Origin: UWMA-0277 sp965183885
Lineage (GTDB): Bacteria > Bacteroidota > Bacteroidia > Flavobacteriales > BACL11
Direction of reading: 5' to 3'
Length of the DNA stretch: 64,000 bases
Assembly (NCBI GenBank): GCA_965183885.1
Contig: OZ238992.1
Span: forward strand, 1,116,001 to 1,180,000
Shown: positions 50,330 through 59,900 of the stretch, in pieces
Position numbering within the stretch: position 1 is the first letter of the stretch
Layout of the letters: the number at the start of each line of letters is the position of its first letter
The notes under the pieces: model-generated
What the model saw: the letters and a program-made list of their open reading frames with translations, nothing else
Databases searched by the model: none
Told to the model about the DNA's origin: nothing
Program-made: the position numbers and the translations under genes

Positions 50330-53300
50330 ATGGATGCAAACAGGGTTATAGAACAAATTAACGAGCATACGTTAAGTGTTGTCGAAAACTTCATCAAGCT
50401 AAAAAAGGCAGGAAGCAATTACAAAGCTTGCTGTCCTTTTCACAATGAGAAAACGGCATCATTTAGCGTAAATCCGGCAAAGGGTATTTTCAAATGTTTT
50501 GGTTGTGATAAAGGAGGCAATGCCATCGAGTTCATAAAGGAACATGAAGGGGTAGAATTTAAAGAAGCAGTTGAAATTGGCGCAAAGATTCTTAACATTA
50601 GTTTTGAATGGAAAAAGAGTACCAACTTTGATGAAGCCAAGTTCAAACACGAAGAAAGCCTGAGAATAGCCTGTAGCATCATTGAGAAGTTCTATTTGGA
50701 GCAAGTTAATCACAAGGAAGCCCAAGCATATATTCAAGAGCGTAAACTAGCCATACCTGAAAACGGTAGTTTTAATATTGGTTATGCTCCAAGTGGAAAT
50801 GCTCTCCTGGTCCATGCTCGCAATAGTGGCTTAAAAACGGAGATACTGGAAGAAGTTGGTGTTTTAAAAAGTGCAGACAATGGCTTATATGACTTCTTCC
50901 GCAACCGCTTGATATTCCCTGTTTCCAATTCAAAAGGCCAGACTATTGCTTTTGCCGGGCGTGACCTGAATGAGAATCCAAAGGTAAAATACATGAATAC
51001 TCCTGAGAGTTGTATCTACACCAAAGGAGATGAACTGTATGCCTTAAATGTGGCACGGTTTGCTATTCAGAAAGAAGACAGAGCATATATAGTCGAGGGT
51101 TATTCCGATGTGCTGCGTATGCACGATATAGGTATTGAAAATACGGTTGCCACATGCGGAACTGCACTAACCCAAGCACAGGCAAAGCTCCTAAAACGAT
51201 ACACCAATAAGGCAACTTTAATCTTTGATGGTGATGCAGCAGGGTTAAGAGCCACCGATAGGAACGCCGAAATACTCATCAAGAATAAGTTTCATGTATC
51301 TGTAGTGTTGCTTCCTGAAAAGCAAGACCCCGATTCCACTTTTGTAGACCATGATATATTTCTTCAGTACGATGAAACACAATCGGATTATGTGGTATTC
51401 AAAACCGAATCGTATAGCGAGAAATTTGCCAATGACCCTGTTAAGAAATCCGAAGCCATTAAGCGGATGGCTTCGCTTATATCCTGTTATGATAGAACCA
51501 ATCAAGAAGTGTACCTCGATTTTGTTTCTGAATTAATCAAGCCTAAGAAAGCTTGGCAAGATGCACTAAAGGAATACGCTCAACCAATTGAGAAAAAGCC
51601 AAAGAAAAAGGAAAACATCAGCGAAATTATTAAGCTGAAAAAGGAACAGCAGGAGAACCTATTAGAAAATCAGTATTATGAAGAGAATGGAGCTTATTAT
51701 ACTATGGAGGGCAAGAACCCAAAGCAAATCTCCAACTTTACTTTTGAAGCTCTGTTTTGTGTGTTCCACAAAGACCCACAAGGTGGAATTGACCTGAAAT
51801 ATGTGTTGCGCTTGATGAGCCAATACGGAAGAAAACGCCTGGCTATTATTTCATCGGATGACTTCTGTACTCCCGCATCGTTTAAGAAGCAAGTACACCG
51901 TAGGCATGGTTTCTTTTGGTATGGTAACGACAGTCAGCTAGACAATATTAAGAATGTAAAACTATTAGGTATTCCCGAAGCCAAAGAGCTTGAACGTGTT
52001 GGCTTCAATGAAAAAAACAGCTTCTGGGTGTTTGCCAATGGACTGTATTACAAAAAAGCTTTTCATCCCATTGATGAGTATGGTATTACTACACATGCAA
52101 CGCTTATAAATAACATGGATGAATTTGATAATGTACCACCCGAAAGCCAAATACGAATTAACGATACCTTTCATGTACTCAATACCACCGCTGAGTTTAT
52201 TGGTAGATATGGTAAAGAAAAATTGGAAAGCAGTATAAGACAGGGCCAGGTGCATTTACTTCATTTCTTCTATCTGCCCTATGGCAAAGCATTGAAAATT
52301 GGCAGTTCCGATGGTGGTAATCCATTTAAGGAAAACTCAAAGTATGTGAAACCAAAGAAAGGCAGTAGTTGGAGCTTTTCTAAATGGGCTGCATCTATGA
52401 TAAAGATTTATCCCGGCAATGCTGAATTGCTTATAGCATATTACATCTCAACTATTTTCAGTGACTTAATCTACAAAGCTAATTTTGGGTACTTCCCTTT
52501 GTTGTTCCTTTTCGGAAAACGACAGTCAGGTAAAAGTACCGCAGCTCGGAGCATCATGTATATGTTTGGCAAGCCACCAATGGAAGATGGAATTAACCTT
52601 GCATCAGGTAGTACAAGTACGGGTATGCAGCGTAGTATGGATTCAACTACCAACCATCCGTTTTGGGGCAATGAGTACAAGAATAGCATACACAAAAACA
52701 CTATTGAAGCATTAAAAGGTATTGCAGATAGAAATGGAAAGCTCACAGGTGTAAAATCAGGTGGTAATGAGACAAAGATTGCTAAGCCCAGGGGTTCAGG
52801 AATTATTAGCGGTCAGGATTTACCTACACAAGACCCTGCTTTGAGTAGCCGTAGTTTATTGGGAGAGTTTGATGATACCAACCGTGGTAACTACTCCGAC
52901 CTGAAACTATTTAAAGCAGCCGAAGAAAGCCTACAGTTTACAAACATTACATGCTCAGTTTTCGATTACCGATATTTAATTGAAGAACATTATTCAAAGA
53001 TTGAACCTGAGATTAGTTCTGAGGTCATGGATGAGTTAGTAAGGGAATACGGTAACGTAGACCGAAGAACTGTTCTTAATATTTCATCGGTACTTACGCC
53101 AATGAAAATACTCATGGAGCAATCCGATTTAGGTTTTCCGTTTGATTTTCTATCAGCAAAGAATGCCTTAACTCGCTCTGCAAAATTGACCATATCGGTA
53201 CAAAACCAAAGCGATGAAGTGGAACAGTATTTTCATGTATTGCAATCGCTACTTAATCTTTATAAAATTACAGAGCATACACATTACAAAATGGAAGCTG

Positions 53301-53548
53301 CTGAAAATAACGAAAAGCATTTATATCTAAGAGTTGGTGCAATTCATGGTTTATACCGGGAGCAAGCACGTAAGGAAGGAATAACCGTATTAGACCAAGC
53401 TGTAATTGGTGAGTACCTAAAGAAACATCGCTCATTCATTGACTACCGTAGAAAAAACGTAAAGTTCGGCAGCAATAGAACAAGTGCTTACATCATGAAC
53501 TACGATACCCTAAAGGATCAGGGCATCGAGCTTGAACGCTTTATTTAA
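50330..53548 (+). CDS. DnaG-type primase fused to a C-terminal P-loop ATPase
   Basis: A 1072-residue replication protein. The N-terminal CHC2 zinc finger has Cys35, His38, Cys56 and Cys59 (CCPFHNE ... FKCFGCDKGGN). The catalytic core follows, with TOPRIM motifs IVEGYSDVLRMHDIG and FDGDAAGLRA (about 245-310). After a linker of about 300 residues, a Walker A motif LFGKRQSGKSTAARS (about 725-740) and the region NHPFWGNEYKNS mark an ATPase that is not DnaB-like. It probably primes, and perhaps unwinds, element DNA. Start: ATG 50330; TTG 50318 is rejected because it lies in the previous gene's end. The origin-like repeats follow within 50 bp. Confidence 0.9.
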   Translation: MDANRVIEQINEHTLSVVENFIKLKKAGSNYKACCPFHNEKTASFSVNPAKGIFKCFGCDKGGNAIEFIKEHEGVEFKEAVEIGAKILNISFEWKKSTNFDEAKFKHEESLRIACSIIEKFYLEQVNHKEAQAYIQERKLAIPENGSFNIGYAPSGNALLVHARNSGLKTEILEEVGVLKSADNGLYDFFRNRLIFPVSNSKGQTIAFAGRDLNENPKVKYMNTPESCIYTKGDELYALNVARFAIQKEDRAYIVEGYSDVLRMHDIGIENTVATCGTALTQAQAKLLKRYTNKATLIFDGDAAGLRATDRNAEILIKNKFHVSVVLLPEKQDPDSTFVDHDIFLQYDETQSDYVVFKTESYSEKFANDPVKKSEAIKRMASLISCYDRTNQEVYLDFVSELIKPKKAWQDALKEYAQPIEKKPKKKENISEIIKLKKEQQENLLENQYYEENGAYYTMEGKNPKQISNFTFEALFCVFHKDPQGGIDLKYVLRLMSQYGRKRLAIISSDDFCTPASFKKQVHRRHGFFWYGNDSQLDNIKNVKLLGIPEAKELERVGFNEKNSFWVFANGLYYKKAFHPIDEYGITTHATLINNMDEFDNVPPESQIRINDTFHVLNTTAEFIGRYGKEKLESSIRQGQVHLLHFFYLPYGKALKIGSSDGGNPFKENSKYVKPKKGSSWSFSKWAASMIKIYPGNAELLIAYYISTIFSDLIYKANFGYFPLLFLFGKRQSGKSTAARSIMYMFGKPPMEDGINLASGSTSTGMQRSMDSTTNHPFWGNEYKNSIHKNTIEALKGIADRNGKLTGVKSGGNETKIAKPRGSGIISGQDLPTQDPALSSRSLLGEFDDTNRGNYSDLKLFKAAEESLQFTNITCSVFDYRYLIEEHYSKIEPEISSEVMDELVREYGNVDRRTVLNISSVLTPMKILMEQSDLGFPFDFLSAKNALTRSAKLTISVQNQSDEVEQYFHVLQSLLNLYKITEHTHYKMEAAENNEKHLYLRVGAIHGLYREQARKEGITVLDQAVIGEYLKKHRSFIDYRRKNVKFGSNRTSAYIMNYDTLKDQGIELERFI

Positions 53549-53598
53549 ACTACAAGACACATTTTAAAAGCTTAATAATGGTAGTAATGCAAAAACCG

Positions 53599-53818
53599 TC
53601 CTCATTTCCTCACTTAGTATTTAAGTATATAGTTATAATACTTATATATAATGTATTAGTATAATTAGTAAGTAATATAAAGTGAGGACGAGTGAGGAAA
53701 AAGCTTAAAATCTGAGGGACAAGTGAGGAATTATTAATGTTTTTCCTCACGCGTCCTCATTGTCCTCATTTTATATTGCTGATAATTAGGTGTTTAGTGT
53801 CTAAATGAGGAATGAGGA
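53599..53818. repeat. Origin-like region: AT-rich core with TGAGGA/TCCTCA repeats
   Basis: Ten perfect TGAGGA or TCCTCA hexamers plus one with a mismatch lie within 220 bp, in inverted pairs: 53599 and 53607 face 53683 and 53693 across a 70-bp almost pure A/T core (53613-53682). A second set is at 53724, 53744, 53754, 53763, 53806 and 53813. Location right after the primase gene suggests the element's replication origin. Confidence 0.6.
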
Positions 53819-54251
53819 CAGTATTTGAGAAATACCATAGGTCGTAGAGAAAAAACATTTTTGAATTATTATCCACCCGGTATCAGTTTTGGCATCGGGT
53901 TTTTTGTTACTTTTTTTTCACTTCTATTTTTCTTATATTTACATAGCTAATTACCAAGGGGATAATATTTTAGATTATGCCCAATATTCATTCAAGATTT
54001 CTGAAAATGAGCCTCCTATCGGGGCTTTTCGTGTTTATAGACCCTTCGTGTTTTACCTTTTATTACTCTATTCTTTGTTTTATTCTCCGTAATACTTGCG
54101 TATTGTATTGGTGTGCTATTGGTAATACTATATTTCAACAGAAGTGTTTAAATTTTTGGCTCAATTTCATAAAAGCAACTTCAAAAGTTGCTCATACACG
54201 TTTTTATTGGGGGAAATTGTTTAGATTCTTCTTAATATGCAGTCTTCAAAA

Positions 54252-54327
54252 AACGCATTTCTCAGCAAAGCAGTCTGAATATGGTCTGAAAGTTCGCTCA
54301 GACTATCTGAATATTCATAAATGCGTT
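54252..54327. repeat. Nested inverted repeats, possible nick or RNA site
   Basis: Outer arms AACGCATTT (54252-54260) and AAATGCGTT (54319-54327); inner arms AGTCTGA (54272-54278) and TCAGACT (54298-54304). A 9-bp direct repeat TCTGAATAT is at 54274 and 54306. Confidence 0.45.
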
Positions 54328-54425
54328 CAAAAGCAGTCTCAAGCTCTCAAAATATACTTAACAAGGCATCTTTTGCAAATATTTATGATGCGTTATCGCT
54401 TATTTCTCAACCCAAATCCAACGCT

Positions 54426-54659
54426 ATGATAGTACGAAGAACCATATTAAAACAGGATTTGGTAAAGAAATTATATCCCAACAGTATTTCAGCAGATGCA
54501 GCAATGCAACAACTAAGACGAGATATAAAGCTAAGTCCTCAATTAAAGAAACAGATAGCAAGTTTTGGACACACCAAACGTCATTATTACAACAAACAAC
54601 AACTCCTTTTAATCCTGGAACATTTTTGTATAACACTAGAAGAATTTGAACAATTATGA
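54426..54659 (+). CDS. DUF4248-like small DNA-binding protein
   Basis: A 77-residue protein that resembles the DUF4248 family of Bacteroidota mobile elements: KLYPNSISADAAMQQLRRDIKLSPQLKKQ, cited as LYPNSISADAAMQQLRRDI, followed by a helix-rich tail. The frame is open to 54321, giving 112 residues, but the start at ATG 54426 is better because the extension shows no homology. It overlaps the J-domain gene by 4 nt (ATGA), so the two are coupled. Confidence 0.65.
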   Translation: MIVRRTILKQDLVKKLYPNSISADAAMQQLRRDIKLSPQLKKQIASFGHTKRHYYNKQQLLLILEHFCITLEEFEQL

Positions 54660-55003
54660 AGTATTTCAATGGCATTACTGATATTGAACAAGCCAAACAA
54701 CACTACCGAATCTTAGCAAAGCAACTGCACCCAGATAAGGGTGGAACTGTGATTGAATTTCAGGAAATGCAAGATGAATATAAGAAGCTTCTTTTAAACC
54801 TACAGCAAAAATACAATGCTGTTACTAACATGAATCAGTCATCTCCCGAAAATGAATTATTAAGTGAATTAGGGAAGCTCGCAAAGATGCTGATAAAAAA
54901 GCAAGTACCTCAAAACTATTTAAAGCAGAAGATTCAACGTACAGAATCTCATTTAAATAAAGGGTTGCTAAATGGTATTGTTAAGATTCTTGATGAATTA
55001 TAA
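54656..55003 (+). CDS. J-domain (DnaJ-like) protein
   Basis: A 115-residue protein with a J domain in its first 60 residues: ITDIEQAKQHYRILAKQLHPDKGG with the HPD motif at 25-27. The domain stimulates Hsp70 (DnaK) ATPase. The remainder is a helical tail with no zinc or client domain. In mobile elements such proteins may recruit DnaK to replication complexes; that role is inferred from its place next to the origin-like region. Confidence 0.9.
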   Translation: MKYFNGITDIEQAKQHYRILAKQLHPDKGGTVIEFQEMQDEYKKLLLNLQQKYNAVTNMNQSSPENELLSELGKLAKMLIKKQVPQNYLKQKIQRTESHLNKGLLNGIVKILDEL

Positions 55004-55011
55004 AATAACTT

Positions 55012-55026
55012 TGCAACACTATTGCA
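55012..55026. promoter_or_regulatory. TGCAA-N5-TTGCA operator upstream of the metal cluster
   Basis: A 15-bp palindrome ending 48 bp before the start of the DUF6769 gene. The same motif and the same 48-bp distance occur before the TonB receptor gene. A TTTG (55010-55013) overlaps it, so binding would block the promoter. Confidence 0.7.
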
Positions 55027-55074
55027 CAAACTATTTTGTAAGTTTGACGTTTAAATAGAGACGAGGAATATATA

Positions 55075-55494
55075 ATGAGAAATAAAACAGCATTCATATT
55101 TGTATTATTAGCCAACTTAGTGTTGTTGGCTCATGCTGTTATACCTCACCATTATCATACCAAAAGTGAAGTTGTTTTATCTTTTGATTGTAGTCAGGAA
55201 GATGAGCATAATCACCATGAGAGCATTCTGATATGTCATGAAGAGCATGAGGAACATGAAACTGAATCGTGTAGTATTGCACAGACATTGCTATTACCTA
55301 ATAACCAATTTAGAGTTAGTGATAAAACTGCTGAATTAGAATCGACAGATATTCTTTTCATAGCACTTTTTGTTTATAATTTTTCATCGCAGAATAACTT
55401 TGCTGATGATTCCTACATTTCCGAGGAAAATATCCCAATACCCACTCGGTTTCTAATTTCTTCCCAAGGTCTTCGAGCACCTCCTGTTTGTTAA
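55075..55494 (+). CDS. DUF6769 family protein (His-rich, exported)
   Basis: A 139-residue protein with an N-terminal signal or anchor (residues 7-22) followed by HAVIPHHYHTKSEV and a His/Glu-rich stretch (EDEHNHHESILICHEEHEEHE). The family occurs upstream of metal-efflux RND genes in Bacteroidota. The His and Cys residues suggest metal binding in the periplasm. It is the first gene after the palindromic operator. The exact role, metal chaperone or sensor, is unknown. Confidence 0.8.
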   Translation: MRNKTAFIFVLLANLVLLAHAVIPHHYHTKSEVVLSFDCSQEDEHNHHESILICHEEHEEHETESCSIAQTLLLPNNQFRVSDKTAELESTDILFIALFVYNFSSQNNFADDSYISEENIPIPTRFLISSQGLRAPPVC

Positions 55495-55641
55495 AAATCA
55501 ATTTTGTTTTTACAGAATTATTTTGAGCCTTTTTTATTAATAGGCTTGAAGAATCATATTCTGTAATCTGGTAGATATTGCCATAACATATTTGCTAAAC
55601 AGCAGATAAATATCCTAATACAAATTTAACAAACAGAAAAA

Positions 55642-56925
55642 ATGAAAATTAAAATATTAGTTATCGCATTGCTAAGTTTAGTTTATGTAGCATGCAACAA
55701 TAGCAATAGCCACGAAGGTCATAATCATGAAGTTGAAAGCCACGAAGGTCATAACCATGTTGACCAGGATGACCATGAAGGGCACAATCACGATGAAGAT
55801 AGTCATGAAGGGCATGACCATGGAGACCATGAGGGACACGACCATGGTGAAGAAAGTCTTGAAAAGAATGACCATAGCGATGAAGAAAGTAGTCATACGG
55901 ATGAAATTTCATTCACAAAAGAACAGGCTCAAATGGCTGGACTAACTACAGAATCTATTACATCCGGAACTTTTCATCAGGTTATAAAAACAAGCGGAAA
56001 AATACAAGCTTCGCAAGGCGATGAAGCCACGCTTGTAGCTACTTCAAATGGTATCGTCTCATTTGTAAATCCATCTATTGCAGAAGGCGACTATGTAAAA
56101 TCCGGTGAGGTTATCATTACAGTTTCTGCAAAACAGATTTTAAATGGAGACCCTGTTGAAAAGGCTAAAATTGCATTCGAAACAGCAGAAAAAGAGATGA
56201 AACGTGCTGATGAACTTATTGGCGACCAGATAATTTCGGTTAAGGAATATGAGCAGATAAAAATGCGGTACGAAACAGCAAAAACCACATATCAAGCGCA
56301 ATCAACCAACTCATCTGTAAATGGAGTGAATATAGCATCTCCAATTTCAGGCTATATAAAAAACAGGCTTGTTGCACAGGGTGAATATGTTTCGGTTGGT
56401 CAGTCTATAACCACTATTTCTCAAAACCAAAAACTGCAATTAAAAGCCGAAGTTTCGGAGAAAAACTACAAGTCGCTTAAAAACATTAGCAATGCTAATT
56501 TCAAAACAGCTTATGATAATACACTATATAAGCTGTCTGATTTAAATGGTCGATTACTTTCTTATGGACGTACATCGGGACAACAATCATTTTATGTTCC
56601 AATTACATTTGAATTTGACAATAAAGGAGACCTGATTCCAGGCTCATTCACCGAAATTTATTTAATAGCAAATCCTCAAACCAATGTGATTACCGCTCCT
56701 GTGTCTTCACTTACTGAAGAACAAGGTCTTTACTTTGCATATATACAAGTCGAAGAAGAAATCTTTAAAAAGCAAGAAGTCACACTTGGGCAAAACGATG
56801 GAGAACGAGTTCATATATTATCCGGTTTAAAGGAAGGTGATAAAGTTGTAACCAATGGTGTATATCAGGTTAAGCTTGCAGCAACTTCATCAGTAATGCC
56901 TGAAGGGCATGGACATAATCACTAA
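55642..56925 (+). CDS. RND efflux periplasmic adaptor (CusB/CzcB type) with His-rich tail
   Basis: A 427-residue membrane-fusion protein. The signal peptide has a lipobox (VYVAC, Cys18), so it is lipid-anchored. Residues 20-85 are a repeated His/Asp/Glu region (HEGHNH, HEGHDHGDHEG) that likely binds metal ions. Then come the barrel-sandwich, helical hairpin (VKEYEQIKMRYETAKTTYQ) and beta-barrel domains, with GYIKNRLVAQGEYVSVGQ and VHILSGLKEGDKVVTNG. It links the inner-membrane pump to the outer-membrane channel. Adjacent genes encode both partners. Confidence 0.92.
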   Translation: MKIKILVIALLSLVYVACNNSNSHEGHNHEVESHEGHNHVDQDDHEGHNHDEDSHEGHDHGDHEGHDHGEESLEKNDHSDEESSHTDEISFTKEQAQMAGLTTESITSGTFHQVIKTSGKIQASQGDEATLVATSNGIVSFVNPSIAEGDYVKSGEVIITVSAKQILNGDPVEKAKIAFETAEKEMKRADELIGDQIISVKEYEQIKMRYETAKTTYQAQSTNSSVNGVNIASPISGYIKNRLVAQGEYVSVGQSITTISQNQKLQLKAEVSEKNYKSLKNISNANFKTAYDNTLYKLSDLNGRLLSYGRTSGQQSFYVPITFEFDNKGDLIPGSFTEIYLIANPQTNVITAPVSSLTEEQGLYFAYIQVEEEIFKKQEVTLGQNDGERVHILSGLKEGDKVVTNGVYQVKLAATSSVMPEGHGHNH

Positions 56926-56943
56926 CCCAAAAACGGAATTATC

Positions 56944-59900
56944 ATGTTGAATAATATTATAAAGTTTTCGCTAAACAACCGAATGGTTGTATTAGTATCA
57001 GCAGTACTTCTGTTGTTAGCTGGGTTATATACTGCTAAAAATATGGAAGTAGATGTATTTCCCGATTTGAATGCACCTACTGTTGTAGTAATGACTGAAG
57101 CTTCAGGAATGGCTCCTGAAGAAGTTGAACGATTGGTTACATTTCCTGTTGAAACAGCTTTAAATGGAGCAACAAACGTACGTCGAGTAAGGTCTTCATC
57201 AACGACAGGTTTTTCTGTTGTTTGGGTGGAATTTAATTGGGGTATGGATGTTTATCTTGCCCGGCAAATTGTCTCAGAGAAGTTGTCCATTGTAAAAGAT
57301 GCCTTACCAGGGAATGTAGGAAACCCAACATTAGGGCCTCAATCTTCTATTTTAGGTGAAGTAATGATTATTGGACTTACATCAGACACAACATCATTAC
57401 AAGATTTACGCACAATGGCAGATTGGACATTGCGCCCTCGCCTACTTTCTACTGGTGGTGTGGCACAGGTTACTGTGTTAGGTGGAGAAATAAAAGAATA
57501 TCAGATATTGCTTAACCCTGAAAAAATGAAACACTATAGGGTTTCTATGGATGAAGTGATAGATGTTGTTCAAGATATGAACCTTAATGCTTCAGGAGGA
57601 ATCTTATACGAATATGGAAATGAGTATATCATTCGTGGAGCATTATCTACCAATAAATTAGATGAATTAGGCAAGGCTGTGGTAAAAACAGTTAATGATG
57701 TTCCTATTTTGATTGAGAATGTAGCAGATGTTCAGATTGGAAATAAAGCTCCAAAGTTGGGACTAGCTTCAAATCATGGCAAGTCGGCAGTACTCTTAAC
57801 CGTAACAAAACAACCCGCAACCAGCACACTTGATTTAACAGATAAACTAGATGAATCTATCGCTGAAATACAACAGACATTACCTGCTGATGTTAAGATA
57901 GCAACGGACATTTTTCGCCAGGCTCGTTTCATCGATAACTCTATTAATAATGTACAAAAGGCATTATTAGAAGGTGGAGTATTTGTGATAATTATTCTGT
58001 TAATCTTTTTAATGAATATTAGAACCACAATAATCTCACTGGTTACCATTCCTTTAGCATTTGTTTGTACAATTTTAGCTCTTAAATTCATGGGGTTAAC
58101 AATTAATACAATGAGTTTGGGTGGTATGGCAATTGCCATTGGTTCATTAGTTGATGATGCCATTGTAGATGTGGAGAATGTATTCAAACGCTTAAGAGAA
58201 AACAGGCTTAAACCGAAAAAAGAACAAAAAAGTGTAATGAGTGTGGTTTATGATGCATCAAAGGAAGTTCGTATGCCTATCTTAAACTCTACTCTTATTA
58301 TCATAGTGAGTTTTGTTCCTTTATTTTTCCTATCCGGTATGGAAGGATTACTGCTTGCTCCGTTGGGTATTGCATTTATTGTATCACTCATCGCTTCAAC
58401 GGTAGTTGCATTAACATTAACACCTGTTTTATGTAGCTACTTATTAGGAAAGCCAACTAAAGGGATTAAAGAAGAACGGGAACCATTTGTTGTTCGAAAA
58501 CTCAAAGGAATTTACGAAAGGATTCTAAAATGGGTATTAGTGCATAAAAGATTGGTTCTTGGAATAACAGGTGGTTTTCTGGTTGCTACAATGATTGTGT
58601 TTTTCACGTTAGGGCGAAGTTTTCTTCCCTCATTTAATGAAGGGTCATTTACCATTAATGTAAGTACCTTACCAGGCATATCATTGCACGAATCAGATAA
58701 AATTGGAAGATATACAGAAGAAATACTGTTGTCTATTCCTGAAATTCAAACTGTAGCTCGTAAAACAGGGCGTGCAGAGCTAGATGAACATGCTCTAGGT
58801 GTAAATGTTTCTGAAATAGAAGCCCCGTTTATTCTTGATGAACGTTCAAAAGATGAAATATTAGTAGAACTACGCCAAAAGTTGAAAGCCATATCGGGGG
58901 CAAACATAGAGATAGGTCAACCTATTTCGCACCGTATTGATGCTATGCTATCAGGTACAAGGGCAAATATCGCCATAAAATTATTTGGAACAGATTTGAA
59001 TAAAATGTTTGAGTTGGGTAACCAAATCAAAGCGTCCATAGATGGTATTGAGGGAATTGCTGACTTAAATGTTGAACAACAAATACAACGTCCTCAATTA
59101 AAGATAGAGCCAAAACGTGATGTGATGGCTAAATATGGAATTACTTTACCTGAATTCAGAGAAATTGTTAATGTGATGCTGGCAGGAGAAGTAGTTTCTC
59201 TGGTTTATGAAGGCAACAAATCTTTTGACCTTACACTTAAAGTAAATACTGAAAGAAGAGCAACAGCTGAGCGTATCAAAGAACTAATTGTGGATGCAAA
59301 TGGTAGAAAAGTACCATTCAGTAATATTGCAGAAATTACTTCTTCTACTGGACCAAACACAATTAATCGTGAAAACGTAATGCGTAAAATTGTTATCTCG
59401 GCTAATATTGCAGGGCGTGATTTGCGAGGAGTTGTAACTGATATTCAACAAATGGTTAATGAAGAAATTACATTGCCAGAAGGATATCACATACAGTATG
59501 GAGGACAATTTGAAAGCGAACAAGCTGCTTCCAGAACCCTGCTTATAACATCCATTTTTTCTATAATGGCAATATTCTTATTGTTGTTCAATCAATTTAG
59601 GAATATTACTCAATCAGTAGTTGTACTGTTGAACTTACCATTGGCATTGATAGGTGGTGTATTTATCATCTTTTTTACCGATGGAATAATTAGCATTCCT
59701 TCGATTATTGGTTTTATTTCACTTTTTGGTATCGCAACAAGAAACGGTATGCTTCTTATTTCAAGATACAACGACTTGCATCACGAAGGATATTCGGCAA
59801 TGGATAGTGTAATACACGGTTCCCTTGACCGTCTTAATCCAATATTGATGACGGCACTATCATCCGGTCTTGCCTTATTACCTCTTGCTTTAGGTGGTGC

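Larger units (their letters stand above)
53549..54425. other. Non-coding control region of the mobile module
   Basis: 877 bp without a convincing gene. It holds the origin-like repeats, a perfect hairpin AGCAACTT-CAA-AAGTTGCT (54174-54192) and a nested inverted-repeat block (54252-54327). The two frames at 53889 and 53977 overlap, are Phe/Tyr-rich and look like chance. Confidence 0.55.
47382..55003. mobile_element. Replication module of an integrated mobile element (boundaries unknown)
   Basis: Seven same-strand genes form a set typical of Bacteroidota mobile elements: an unknown protein, an excisionase-like HTH protein, DUF4406, an antirepressor-domain protein, a primase-ATPase, a DUF4248-like protein and a J-domain protein. 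An origin-like region follows the primase. No integrase, relaxase or att repeat is seen in the window, so the limits given are only those of the genes; the metal cluster that follows may be its cargo. Confidence 0.6.

Noticed and set aside
53889..54429. Two overlapping frames (53889-54092 and 53977-54429) after the origin-like region
   Set aside because: Overlapping in different frames, aromatic-rich, no recognisable motif, and they cross the nested inverted repeats.
55661..55912. Minus-strand frames over the His-rich adaptor tail
   Set aside because: Antisense of the GAAGGTCAT-type repeat; the plus strand encodes a clear adaptor protein.
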